Assembly: GCA_000697355.1 (NCBI GenBank) | Contig: JNEN01001212.1 | Coordinates: 124,001-188,000 of the forward strand | Direction: 5' to 3' | DNA: 64,000 nucleotides | Origin: Syncephalastrum monosporum B8922 | Lineage: Eukaryota > Mucoromycota > Mucoromycetes > Mucorales > Syncephalastraceae | Shown here: positions 37,686 to 48,466 of the stretch, one piece after another | How positions within the stretch are numbered: position 1 is the stretch's first letter | Layout: each line of letters begins with the position of its first letter | Translations under genes and position numbers: made by a program | Notes under the pieces: model-generated | Databases searched by the model: none | The model's input: the letters and a program-made list of their open reading frames with translations, nothing else | What the model was told of the DNA's origin: nothing

Positions 37686-38591
37686 ATGTCTCTTCCCAAA
37701 GCCGAAGATCTCGAGCAGCTCGAGGATATTGGTAACGCCTGATCCCCGTACATGCGCCTCATTGCGTTTTTACTGACATGGTGCATGTGCCCATTCCTAA
37801 AGAGAAGCAGTGGGCCGTCAAGGCAAGTTCAAAAAGGTAAGACGTCTACTACGTTACGCTATCTCGGAAAGTACGCCTTGGCTTATTGTTTATCTACCTA
37901 CCTATGATTAGTCTGTCCTAAAAACGCGCCCAAGTTTACCTGTTTCCTCGTCTTGATAGGCTATGCACCATGCTGAAACATATTTCAAACTGATCTCGGC
38001 CATCGATGCGAGCAAGCTCCGTTTGACGAGGTATGTATATCCGATATGAGCATACGAAGCAGGACGTCAACTCACCCTACTATAATCATGATTTGCGTAT
38101 ACAGCATCGATGATGAGATCTACGAGGACTTTGAAAAGGAGTTTCCCGAGATTGATGTCAAGCATTTGAACGACGACCATTTCAAGACGCCCAAGGCCAA
38201 AGAGAAGTGGCGCAACTGGGTCAACAAATACGAGAAGAAGGTCAACGAGTTTAATTTTGGCACTCTGATCCGCATCGACTGCAGAGACGACTATACTGAA
38301 CAAAATACGATGTTTGGTAAGACATTCGGGACTATCTGCAGCTATGTTTAGCTGACACATATTCTCTCTTTCCCTTCTGCTCTACCTGCCCCTTCTTTTC
38401 ACTCCGTCCTGTAACTGCAGGCGTCCGCATGCAGGTAAGCCAAAAAGACGTCGCCGTGGACGGCGACAACAACAACAACAATAACAAACCCCCCGGACAT
38501 ACGGACTCACTCTTATCTTTTGTGTGTGTAGTTCTATGCTATTGAGATTGCGCGAAACAAGAAAGGCCTTAATGCGGAAGTGCGCAAATAA
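37686..38591 (+). CDS. PBDC1 family protein (YPL225W homologue)
   Basis: Modelled as six exons: 37686-37731, 37803-37822, 37960-38030, 38105-38316, 38421-38434 and 38532-38591, total 423 nt and 140 residues. Conserved blocks are EKQWAVKAMHHAETYFKLIS, LTSIDDEIYEDFEKEFP, KEKWRNWVNKYEKKVNEFNF, IDCRDDYTEQNTMFGVRMQF and YAIEIARNKKGLN. The family is small and cytosolic. The yeast member has been linked to translation factor biogenesis, a point recalled, not derived here. Two exons are micro-exons of 20 and 14 nt. The intron after exon 2 starts GCAAGT, a GC-AG intron. The GT option 12 bases downstream puts the next exon out of frame and destroys the conserved KAMHHAE block, so the GC donor is preferred. 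Confidence 0.88.
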
Positions 38592-39407
38592 GTATCAGCA
38601 TAGAAGCGCAATGACCAAATGAGGATGTAAATACATACAACCAATAGAGAAAACAAAATTGGAATGGATCAACACATTCTGCGAGATCACAGGAAACTGT
38701 AAAAGAAAAATAACTAGAAAAAGGAAACGAAAATCTTGGCGAAATGTTAAGCGCGGTTGAAACGTGAATCTTTTTGCTAACGCTCTAAATGGGGATTGTA
38801 TTGGGTGATCCGCTTCTTTTTTTTTTTTTTTGGTTGCGGTGCTGCCACCGTCAGACTGCCACCGTGGCACATCTCATCCTGTCTCCTTTCCGTTCGGTTA
38901 AATTTAGGAGAATACCCCTCAAAAAAACGCCTATTAACTCTCTCGTGCACACGCGGGTGTGTGTGCCTAAAGTGTGGCCACACTGAAGATGTTATATGAT
39001 CTCAGGGGCATTTTTTTTATTTTGCGTTTCTTAGAGGGTCCGGCGGGAGAACAAGGGGAAAGGGAGAAAGCATAGAAAAATATAAGGGTTGTAGATATCA
39101 GGGAGACTCAAGAGAGAGGGGGGGGTGAAGGATGGCAATTGACACTTTATTAAGAAGGAAGCCTGGACAAATTACGGATTGGGGGGAGCATGTAAATCGG
39201 GGTGAGATAATACTGCAGATGCATACTCCTTGCAATGTTTGCATACATCACGGTCTATCTGGGGGGTATGGATAGAAGGTTCTTTGCGTCCCCCGGCATC
39301 GAATTGCCAAGAGTATAAATGAGATGGATTGCTAGCAAAGTATCCTCTTTACGAACCTCTTTCTCTCCTCTTTCTTCTTTTCGTTCGCAAGTCCATAGCT
39401 AGTTATC
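38592..39407. other. Intergenic, no gene seen
   Basis: About 0.8 kb between PBDC1 and L2HGDH, both on the plus strand. Short G-runs occur near 39118-39126 and 39181-39186. The last 60 bp are pyrimidine-rich (TTTCTCTCCTCTTTCTTC), typical of the leader of the next gene. Confidence 0.5.
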
Positions 39408-41188
39408 ATGGTGTTCCCTCGATCTGCAAGAATGTTTACCGGGCGACGTATGCCTGCCATCACCATGGGTGCCTTTGCCGCCACTGGCATGCTGTACATG
39501 ACCATGAAGCGACCTGACCCCACGAGCAAGGTCCATGCCGAGCAGAAGCTCTCGTTCTGGGAAAGTCTGCCCGGCGAGAACAAACCCGAGAACCCCGGCT
39601 TTGCCAAGCTGCGCGGTATGGCCGCTGAGCAGCGTTTCCGTACTTCTTTGGCAAAGAACAATGGCAAGACGGACTTTGATGTCGTGATCGGTAAGAATCC
39701 CTCGTTATCATCTGGCAATAACGTGTACTGAAAAGTCTCCTATTTTTATTTATATTGCCCTTTATTGACAACAGTGGGTGGTGGTATCATTGGTCTGGCC
39801 ACCGCACGTGAGCTGCTCAAGCGGTTCCCCGACATGACCGTTGCCGTCCTGGAGAAGGAGCGTGAGGTGGCTGCTCACCAGACGGGCCATAACAGCGGTG
39901 TTATCCATGCTGGTATCTACTACAAGCCCGGCTCGCGCATGGCCAAGACCTGTGTGCGCGGCGCTGATCTGATGTACGAGTACTGCAAGCAAAACCAGCT
40001 CCCCGTCGAGCGATGCGGCAAGCTGATTGTGGCGGTCGACGAAAAGGAGCACAAGCAGGTAGAGCGCCTGTACGAGATTGCCACACTCAATGGCGTCAAG
40101 GACCTGCAGGTGTTGAACAGCGAGGAGGTATGTATAGACATTAATAACCTTCGCTGCTTTGGGTATCCGCCCAGCGGATGCGTCAATAATGCAAACACAC
40201 ACGCGCACGTACATATCAATACTAAACAAAAACGCATTCTTTACAGATCCAGCGCTTGGAACCCAACGTGGTCGCCTACTCGGCTTTGTATTCGCCCAAC
40301 ACTGGTATCACAGACTATGGCTTGGTTGCGCAGTGCATTGCAAACGAGATTATGCAGTCCGGCCGTGCTGAAATCAAGCTTGCCTTTGAAGCTTCCAAGT
40401 TCGAGCAACGCCCTGATGGCCGTATTGAGATCTGGGGTGCCGAACCTAACCAGCGCGGCCCTACCCTCAAGGTGTCCGCCAAGAACGTCATCACCTGTGC
40501 CGGTTTCTACTCTGACCGTGTCGCCGGTCTGGCCGGTGGCGACAAGAGCCGCGCCAAGGTCGTTACCTTCCGTGGCACTTACTACCAGCTCAAGCCCGAG
40601 TACCGTGGTATCTGTCGCATGAACGTCTATCCCGTCCCCAGCGGCGGCGGTATCCCTGTGGGCGTTCACTTCACCCCTACCGTCAACACCCGCCGCGGTA
40701 TCCAGATGATCGTCGGCCCCGGTGCCTGCCTGACCTTTGCCCGCGAAGGTTACACCTTCACCGACTTCAAGCTCAAGGACCTCTTTGACTCGCTGACGAA
40801 CGTCAACCTCTGGTTCTTCGCCCTCAAGAATCCCTCCCTCTCCATTGGTGAGCTGTATAAGGACATGAACAAGCGTGCTTTTCTGCGCGCGGCTCAGGCC
40901 TACGTGCCTGGCCTGACGGAGGACATGGTGGAGGAGAGCTTTGCTGGTGTCATGTCTCAGGTGTTTGAACAAGGTGGTATTGCGGCCAACGATTATATTC
41001 TTGAGCGTAAGGTGATGGACGGCAAGATTCTCTGTGTCCGCAACGCCCCCACCCCAGCCTGCACCGCCTCGCTCGCTATCGCTGAGATGCTCGCCGACAC
41101 CGCCACTGAGGACTTTGAATGGAAGCAGAGTGAGAAGACCGAGGAGGACAAGAAGGTGACTGCCTTGCCTGTGGCGACCGCTGCCTAA
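39408..41188 (+). CDS. L-2-hydroxyglutarate dehydrogenase
   Basis: Exons 39408-39690, 39775-40127 and 40247-41188 give 525 residues. The enzyme oxidises L-2-hydroxyglutarate to 2-oxoglutarate with FAD, usually in mitochondria. A basic N-terminus with MVFPRSARMFTGRRMP and a hydrophobic stretch is compatible with mitochondrial import. The FAD-binding Rossmann motif is VIVGGGIIGLATARELL, with the acidic end in VAVLEKE. Later family blocks are HQTGHNSGVIHAGIYY, CGKLIVAVDE, ALYSPNTGITDYGLVAQC, NVITCAGFYSDRVAGLAGG, VPSGGGIPVGVHFTPT and the C-terminal GGIAANDYILE and ILCVRNAPTPACTASLAI. Codon bias is strong. All expected motifs are present, so it should be active. Convergent with the HSF-type gene. 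Confidence 0.95.
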
Positions 41189-41465
41189 GCAAAAACCACA
41201 CACACCCACATATTTACACTCACAACATACATATTTGATACCACGTTACATTCTCGTCATCCACTGCTACACTGCCACACCGTCATATATACATCGCATG
41301 TGCAGTCACACTGCACAGTGTAATAATCGCAACTCCTTTCTCTCTATTCTCTTCTTTTTTACTTGTTTTTTTTTTCTTGAAAATTACATTTCCGTTTCAC
41401 ACATGTAATAGTTCAACCCAATAAAGACTTTTTCTTTACCAGTTTTTTCATGCCTCCTTCTTTGT

Positions 41466-43208
41466 TTATTTGTTGTCGGTAGATTTGCGTCCCAGTGGAG
41501 GCAGTTGGAAGGGGGAGCTGGGCGAGATCTGGGACGTGGGGGTTGGTTGGGTTTGTATCGTCTCCGGAGTAGAGCTAAGCGGTGGTAACGTTGTGGCCTG
41601 CGTACTGGTTTTAGAGATGGCCTCCGATATGGGTGGTAAACGGGGTTCATCTGTTGCATGCGACCGGTGTAAAGAGGGCGGCGCGAATGAATGAGGCACA
41701 GGTAGAGGACGGAGTCCGGTTAGTAACTCTTGAGACGGATCTCACCAGCGGCGCTTGTGCGGAAGTGAAGAATAGCTATCTGGCCTACCATTTTCTTCGC
41801 TTTCACCCTTCATCGCTTTAGGGGACTGAACCACCACGACTGAGGTTCGTCTTGTTGCTGATGCTGACACATCGTCTCGATGGCTGCCGCTGCCGCTGCT
41901 ACCAGCGCCGCCGCTCTCGTTGATTTCTTTTGTACTGCCAAGCCGGTCAACGACTGTGAGCGTAAAAAAAAAAAAAAAAAGAAGGATAAAAAAATGTGGC
42001 GTATTACTGTATAAGATCTATAGACGCGGAATTAATACGAATATACTTACAGGGCTGCAATCTCTCTAACGAGGTTTGTATTAGCTGCAACTGGTGCTCT
42101 GGCAGCCCTGCTAGAGATACACGAGAATTTAGACCACGACTCGATATTCCTTATTCCAATAACCTTTCTCCTTGAACATCGAGGCCGCTGAATCTACAAG
42201 GGATCGAATCACCTATGGATGGATGCAAAACTTAATTTATGTCAGGCGCATGCAGAACTGACGCAGTGTACCTGTTGTTGCTGGATTTGGATTTGCTTGA
42301 TACAGTATGCTTCATTCTGCATCACCTCAAGTTTATTTTCGGTTTCGGCGAGTTGTTCTAGAAGGTGCGAGACGCGTTCTTGTATCTGTTCGGTGGCTTC
42401 CGTTGATATTGGCACATGATTAGCAGAACTAGAATGGGACTGCGAAGGTCCCTGCGACCCGCTACCATTGGTGGCTTGCTGCTGCTGTTGTCGTTCTTGT
42501 TCTTGCTGTTGCCGGACAGCAGTGGTTTGTCTATTGCTACCCGCTTTGCGCTTGATATTCACAAGGCGTTGACTGTCGTCGCGTACAAAGTTTTCGTTCA
42601 TAAACTGGTAGGACGTCGACGAGCGGAGCATCATTGACATGGGACCAGCTTGGTCCGGCCAATTCGAAGCTGCCGAGCTGCGGGTGTGATGGGCCGTGAG
42701 CGGAGTAGGTGTTGGCGAGTACACGCGGCGGAAGCCGTACACTAAGAAGCAGGTCAGCTCTCTCTGACTGCTAGTTTATATGTGACTGAGTGCGATCCAA
42801 ACCAACGTTTCACTTATAGGACCGACTTACTATTCAGTTGGCGGACGAAGCTTTGCCAGTTGCCGTGCTTAAAGTACTTTGGGAGGACTCGCTTGGAGAA
42901 TACCGTTACGTTGGGGATACAGATCACATCGCCCGCATCCGACCAGTGGATGAGGCTCTGTAGATTTGCATCGTTGACGATACTAATAAGTATACATAAA
43001 CGTACTGGCAGTTGGTTTCTAGTAATTAATACCGCGCACAGCGTAGTCCGTCTTACATCCACAGCTTCTTGATGAATGTGGCCAGCGAGGAAGATACGGC
43101 GACTTCCATGGAAACCTGGATGCCGGTGGGTGTGCTATCTTCATCTTCAGTGGCGGAAGTGGATTGTGAGTGGATTGGGGTAGTTGAATTTTTGGACTGC
43201 CGAGACAT
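41466..43208 (-). CDS. HSF-type transcription factor
   Basis: Start MSRQSKNS at 43208 (an in-frame ATG at 43223 would add MTSES, and one at 43316 would add 36 residues in total). Splices give FIKKLWIIVNDANLQSLIHW, SDAGDVICIPNVTVFSKRVL, PKYFKHGNWQSFVRQLNMYG and FRRV, a complete HSF DNA-binding domain. Next is a Gln/Ser/Asn-rich linker, then a coiled-coil near TEATEQIQERVSHLLEQLAE and TENKLEVMQNEAYCIKQIQI, the trimerisation type region. Later exons encode short Ser/Pro-rich C-terminal pieces, ending PPLGRKSTDNK at 41466. No response-regulator domain was seen, which argues against SKN7. HSF proteins bind nGAAn repeats and drive heat-shock genes, but which HSF paralogue this is remains open. Divergent from the GILT gene with about 700 bp between starts. 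Confidence 0.9.
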
Positions 43209-43905
43209 GCTTTCACTGGTCATGTGATCGAAAAGAATGTTTTTCAAGAGAAAAAGAAGCAAGGAAGTAAAAAGTTGCAATACTACTCTCTTGAGCCATG
43301 ATATGGCAGGAAGCAAACGGTTGCCGAACGCCCGAATTTTCCAAACTCTGCTTAATTCAGTATTCTAAGAGATTCCATTTCACTCAACCTGGTCGACTTC
43401 TGTTACACAGATATCATTCAACCTGCGTCATGACGGCATGGAGGAGCTGATCGCCCTGCGGGCGAAAAAAAAAAGTAAAAAAAAAAAGCTTCTTACCATT
43501 GATGGCTTGATATATAATAATGAAATAAGGCATTACTTCTGTTATGTCAGTACACTTCCCATTCATGCGTGTGCTTTTTCATTACGCTGCCTTTACTTGG
43601 ATATTAAGGTCGTTTCAAACCCAAAATAAACTATTCGTCGCCGCTTTTTTTTTTGTGCGCGGCGCTTGACAATATCAGGAATGTACCTACGTAACCACGT
43701 CGATCAACAACGTCATTGCACCGAGCACGCTATCCCTGTTTTAGTTTTGCGGCAGAACACCTTAAAAAAAGGGGAATAGTGAGGGTTACATAACGCACAG
43801 TAAATTTTGTACCGTGCATGTATAGAGCAGAGAATTCCCGAATGAAAAGGGAGCTGAGTGTCTAGGCCCTTGTCCGCAGTTCTATTTTTCTCTCTCCTTT
43901 TCGAA
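43209..43905. other. Intergenic between HSF and GILT genes
   Basis: Divergent promoter region of about 0.7 kb. A-runs occur near 43464-43488 and a T-run near 43645. No coding feature was recognised. Confidence 0.5.
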
Positions 43906-44970
43906 ATGTCGCGAACGCTCACTCTTGGCATTGCTTCACTCTTTGTACTCGGCTTCCTTTCGTACTCGGCTCTTTACACGCGCTCAGCTACTCAATGGAA
44001 GTGGTGGATGCAGACAGACAAAACCGTCCCGGTTGAATTGTTTGTCATGAGCAAGTAAGCCCATGGGTAACGCTGCTGGACAATAAAAGTAGTATTAAAT
44101 ATACCCAAAAGGTGCCCGGATGCGGTTCACTGTGAAAACGTTTTTGCCAAAGTTTGTGCGTCATTCACCAGAAGAAGAAAAAAAGAAAAAAGAAAAAGAA
44201 GACAAGTGCAAAGTGATGCGTCTGTACTAAATACATGTTCGTGCTTGTCGTACATTACCACCCGCTGCAGTGGACGAGGTCGATATGGACCGGGTGCAAC
44301 TCGATGTGAACTACATTGCTCAGCCGGATCGAGATCAACCTTTTGGCTTCAAATGGTACTTATCACAGGACGAAGAAAAACCAGGCTCTGATCAGACAGT
44401 ATCGTCATGATACAGTAAACATGGGGAGACTGAGTGTTTGGGCAATGTCCAGCAACTCTGTTTCCACCATTTGCACCCCGACCCGAGTCTCTGGTACCCT
44501 TTCATTCTGTGCATGAACGAACATAATGGTGCCATCGGCGAGGAGAACGGTTTGGCCGAATCGTGTGGTAATTAAGAACTCGGTTTTTTCTCGAAGGGAT
44601 TCCCGCTGAATGCCTCTATGTGTATCCAACCCTCTTTTTATCCCAATCCCAATCCCAATAGCGGAGCGTTTAGGTGTTCCATTTGAACCTGTGGAAGCTT
44701 GTACAGCTTCTCCACTCGGCCAGAGCCTCCTCGCCGCCTCTGTCGACCGAACAAATCGCCTCGGTGCTACGTAAGACTTGTCATTTCCTGTTAATATTTG
44801 CCATGATCTAAGTATGACCTTGCACTTTCTTCCCCGTACACAGAAATAGTTGCACGGTCTTTATCAACAACCAGTTGCGTTGCATTCGGGATGGTACCTG
44901 GAGAGATTGCCCTGGGGGTCACGACGTTTCGGATTTTGTCAAGACCATCGAGGACGCATATCAGGAGTGA
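43906..44970 (+). CDS. GILT-family thiol reductase
   Basis: Six exons (43906-44054, 44112-44155, 44271-44355, 44416-44567, 44662-44770 and 44844-44970) give 221 residues with consistent phases. An N-terminal hydrophobic segment (LTLGIASLFVLGFLSYSAL) is a signal peptide or anchor, so the protein enters the secretory pathway. The thioredoxin-like part begins VPVELFVMSKCPDAVHCE. The GILT signature C-x-H-G-x2-E-C-x2-N is intact as CKHGETECLGNVQQLC. The redox pair is C-x5-C (CPDAVHC) instead of the animal C-x2-C, a spacing I recall in other fungal members. Later Cys-containing blocks are FILCMNEHNG, VEACTASPLGQSLL and NSCTVFINNQLRC. GILT proteins reduce disulfides of substrates in acidic compartments. 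A vacuolar role here is inference. Confidence 0.9.
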
Positions 44971-47251
44971 AGCTAGCTGATGATATCTATCTGTATGCTA
45001 CAAACGGATTTTTTCTTGAAGTTACCCAATTGGATTTTCTCAGCAATGACGATTGCGTTACGAAATTTATTCTATTATTTCATCTCCCTTTTATCACTAG
45101 CTCCTCTGTTGTTATCGGGAACTTAGCATTACGTTGCTATCAAAACCTACAATGTAGGCGGATACCTATGACATATGTATGAATCTCCGCTACAAGCCGC
45201 CCATTGCGGCAATACAGTTGGCAACTGAAGCGGTCCATTTCGTTAGCATTACATACACATACGGCGCTCACTCATTTATGACAGGTGCTCAGTGCATCAC
45301 TCATGCTATTCAGAGTTTCTCTGAGTAACCGACGGCCATGTAACGCCACAATGTCTGATTAGAGCCACCAACAAGCGATGGAAAAAAAAGTACACAGTTA
45401 TTACTCGAATTCGCACGTATCTTTGGCTTAGTGAGAAAGTGAAATTGCCTGTCAAAATATAGTCTAGTGCAATTCTGGACATAAGGGGCCAGGAAAAAAT
45501 TAAACATTACATGAAGGTGAAAAGAACAAAAAAGAACTCTGAAAGAATGTGGTTGCTATTTTTGGTAATTCTGGCGAAACTGCATGATACGTGTGCTCGT
45601 GTGACCTCATGAAATAATGTTCTGGGTGCAAATTAGACTATTGTGCGTCAGAACGCCTAGTTATACAAAGCTATGCAGGGTACCAGTACATTGTGAGCTT
45701 ACATTGGACTGATACGCGAAGACTCTGACAATTGTGTGACTGCAGCAGGACCATACCAGATCCCTGTGTATAGTTCAAATGCTGAGTTATTGAAGCTTCA
45801 TTTTTTATTCTAGATACAGTAGTCTGCCTAGTGTAAGCTTCATTTCACTGCTTAAACAGATACGGTTTATCTGACATATGATTATTCTGACAATGATTAA
45901 TATAAGTAGACCGTGTAATAATGTGGACCGATACTTTGTCTCTCCCAAGAAAAGCAACATAGAGTGTTTCCGTAACGTATGTATGGACTCACGCTTAACG
46001 GTATAAATACTTCATCAATTTTCTGGGGTTCGATCCGTATGTAGTATATCTAGAACTATCAAAGCTGAATGCCGCTATGTAAGAACTATGGCTCAGATGC
46101 TCTCCATATACGATATCTTATACAAATCTCTCATGTGTTATCAAGTAATGCTCATCTATTCTTCGTCACAATGTACCGCCGCTCTAGAAATTTAACTGTG
46201 TATCTGAGATACCCATTAAAAATAACCAAAGGTTTGATTTCTGTTATTCCGAGGCATGTCTAACCAACAGAGCATCCAGCTTCCAGACGACATTTCTCCT
46301 TTCGGCCATTAGTCCCTGTGCAGCATGTGGTGACTGCTCATGGTAATCTTCAAACTCAAATCTGTTCTCGCCTGATGAACCGGCGGATGCTCCTGTGTAA
46401 CAAGCTGATCTTCTATAGCAGCAGAAATTAACGTTGAATTGCAAATCACTGAGAAGGTACTGTTATTATACTTTTAAACGCGTAAAGTATCAGCCAGTGT
46501 ACGCTAAGCACTGTATACTTATCAGGGCTCACAGATTACTAAAAATCTGCATCTTGCCTGGATTTTATTCCGTGCTTACCAAGCCTCTCCATTATACCAG
46601 CTCGTCAATCCACGACCAAAAGAAGTAATTTTAGGATCTTCGATGAGGAACAGACGTGATTAAGACCAGGAGAAAGCGGCATTGGTCACAAAGGTTTACG
46701 AGAATAAAATTGTCAACTGGTAACGGACAAATGTCATATTACCAAGCAACCATGCACATCATGTTGTGAGCGTTACAAGTGTGTGTGTTCATCTATCGCA
46801 CGCTTGACTCTTTGACTGTCTTACAACCTTATTCACGTTGCATCGAATTTTGAACGTGGACCAGAACCCCACCTGGTATTATGCCGACTAGCTATGAGCG
46901 AGGCAGGTATATTATAGCAAGAGGAGTGTAAGGCTATCAAAGCAAGGCTTGGCAAAGGCACTTCAGACGGCACCACTGGTAAAATATAACATGGGTGGAC
47001 GCGTTGCACAACAACGCAGACCCAAACACTCCTTACATACTTGTACCTTCTGGAGATATCCACATGGATACTCGCGCATGGTCGCTTTGCCCCAAGCCCA
47101 ATCACCTTTTTGACACTTGTGTGTAAGTGCAGCGGCCAAGTTGCATGAAAGAAACATGGTAATTTCGGGATAGAGAAAAAAGTGAGCTTGTTTCGAGACG
47201 GGGTTATATACATGGTTGTGAAAGGAATTATGGCGGGAAGACTGTGGGGGT
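44971..47251. other. Gene-poor AT-rich interval
   Basis: About 2.3 kb with no gene recognised between the GILT and SERP1 genes. Open frames are short and random-looking. A GGTTCGATCC word near 46027 resembles a tRNA B box but is one base short and no cloverleaf was seen. Confidence 0.5.
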
Positions 47252-47621
47252 TTAGAAGAAGATGTCGAGAATCTGGAGAACGGCTGTTGACACAGAAAAC
47301 AAAAAGAGAGAGATGAGCACCTGGGTTGAGCACGTATCGTCTGATAGACCACTCACCACCACCAAGGACGGCAAACACAAGGACGCCGAAGGCCCAGTAG
47401 GAAACGGGAATTTTCTTGGCATTAGGGTCTTTCTGTAGAAAGGTGATGAGCAGGTGGACGTGAATCATCATAGTTCGGGCACTTACGATTAAGGAGGGTT
47501 TGACGTGACCTCGCTTGTTGACGTTCTGCTGGTAGACAGCGTTCTTCTTTCGGATGGTAGGAGCAGTAGCCTAGAGCAAAGTGAGACAACATGGCAACAG
47601 TGATTAAGGGAGACATACCAT
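47252..47621 (-). CDS. SERP1/RAMP4 (stress-associated ER membrane protein)
   Basis: Four coding exons (47619-47621, 47487-47570, 47357-47432 and 47252-47283) total 195 nt and give 64 residues. This is the length of SERP1/RAMP4 (yeast Ysy6). The body begins ATAPTIRKKNAVYQQNVNKR, then GHVKPSLIKDPNAKKIPVSY, and a single C-terminal hydrophobic tail anchor YWAFGVLVFAVLGGAVLQIL. The family associates with the Sec61 translocon and stabilises membrane proteins under ER stress. The first coding exon is only the ATG, followed at once by GTATGT and an intron ending GCTCTAG. Reading through the intron meets a stop, so splicing is required. Divergent from the VPS9 gene. Confidence 0.88.
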
Positions 47622-48466
47622 GGCGATGAGGAATAAGGGAAGGGAAGCGAAGAGAAGAGAAAAGAGAAGAATGGAATGCGGGTTGGTCTGTGTGAGAAGC
47701 GAGTTAATAGGCCCAAGAAACGAGGCGGGCCGTCATTGGCCGACGTGGCGAAAGGATAATGCCATTCTATTTTTGGCCATCCTTCGACCATTCTTGGGAG
47801 GCGCCAAAGCTCAGCTCAGCTAGACTTGCACATGGTACACATGGTACGGTACTATGTCTATGTATTGCCTCATAATTCACTACCAGAGCTTCTTCTACTG
47901 TAGTTTATATGCATAAAGTATCATAAATTGCTACACTAGCTACAGCTATCGACGCGTAGGTAGGTGGTAATTAAGACGCACTGTCGATGCCTAAATGGTC
48001 ATGTGATAAAGTTCGAACAAAGACAGATCACATGAAAGACAGAATGGTCAATATTTATATCGCCCAGGCTCGAAAGGCAATTTGACGGGGAAGAAACAAA
48101 GGCTCCATTGGTACGAAAGATAGTGAGTACCTTTATACGATATACTGTAGGAAGAAGGATCAATGTAGTAAAAGGCGCGTCAATAACGGACGATGAACGT
48201 GACAGAGAGCGACAAAAAAAACAGAGAGAGACAGACAGCGGGAGGGAGGGAGAGGGAGGGAGAGCAGCAAAAAAGTCGGATACTTTAGGTGATCACGAGA
48301 CAAGCAGCAAAAAAAGAAAATGGGCGGGCACTGAGACTGAGACTGAGACTGAGACTGAGTGGAGGAGGCGAGCCAAGTGGGTAAATGGCGAGATTGGGCT
48401 AGTTTCAGCCTTTTTCTTCCTTTATTTCCTGCTTACATAGGAAATACGACACAGAGCCAAGTGTTA
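47622..48466. other. Intergenic between SERP1 and VPS9 genes
   Basis: Divergent promoter region of about 0.85 kb. It holds a purine-rich tract (AGAGAGAC-GGGAGGGAGGG, about 48220-48260) and the CTGAGA repeat at 48331-48359. No coding feature was recognised. Confidence 0.5.
48331..48359 (+). repeat. (CTGAGA)n hexanucleotide repeat
   Basis: Almost five perfect CTGAGA units, about 110 bp upstream of the VPS9-gene ATG at 48467. A microsatellite in a promoter or 5' leader. Confidence 0.8.

Noticed and set aside
40241..41209. Long open frame on the minus strand opposite L2HGDH
   Set aside because: It is the mirror of a strongly codon-biased, well-conserved gene. The predicted protein has no family features and ends near the real gene's edges.
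46024..46036. tRNA-like B-box word (GGTTCGATCC)
   Set aside because: One base shorter than the B-box consensus, and no A-box or acceptor-stem pairing was found around it.
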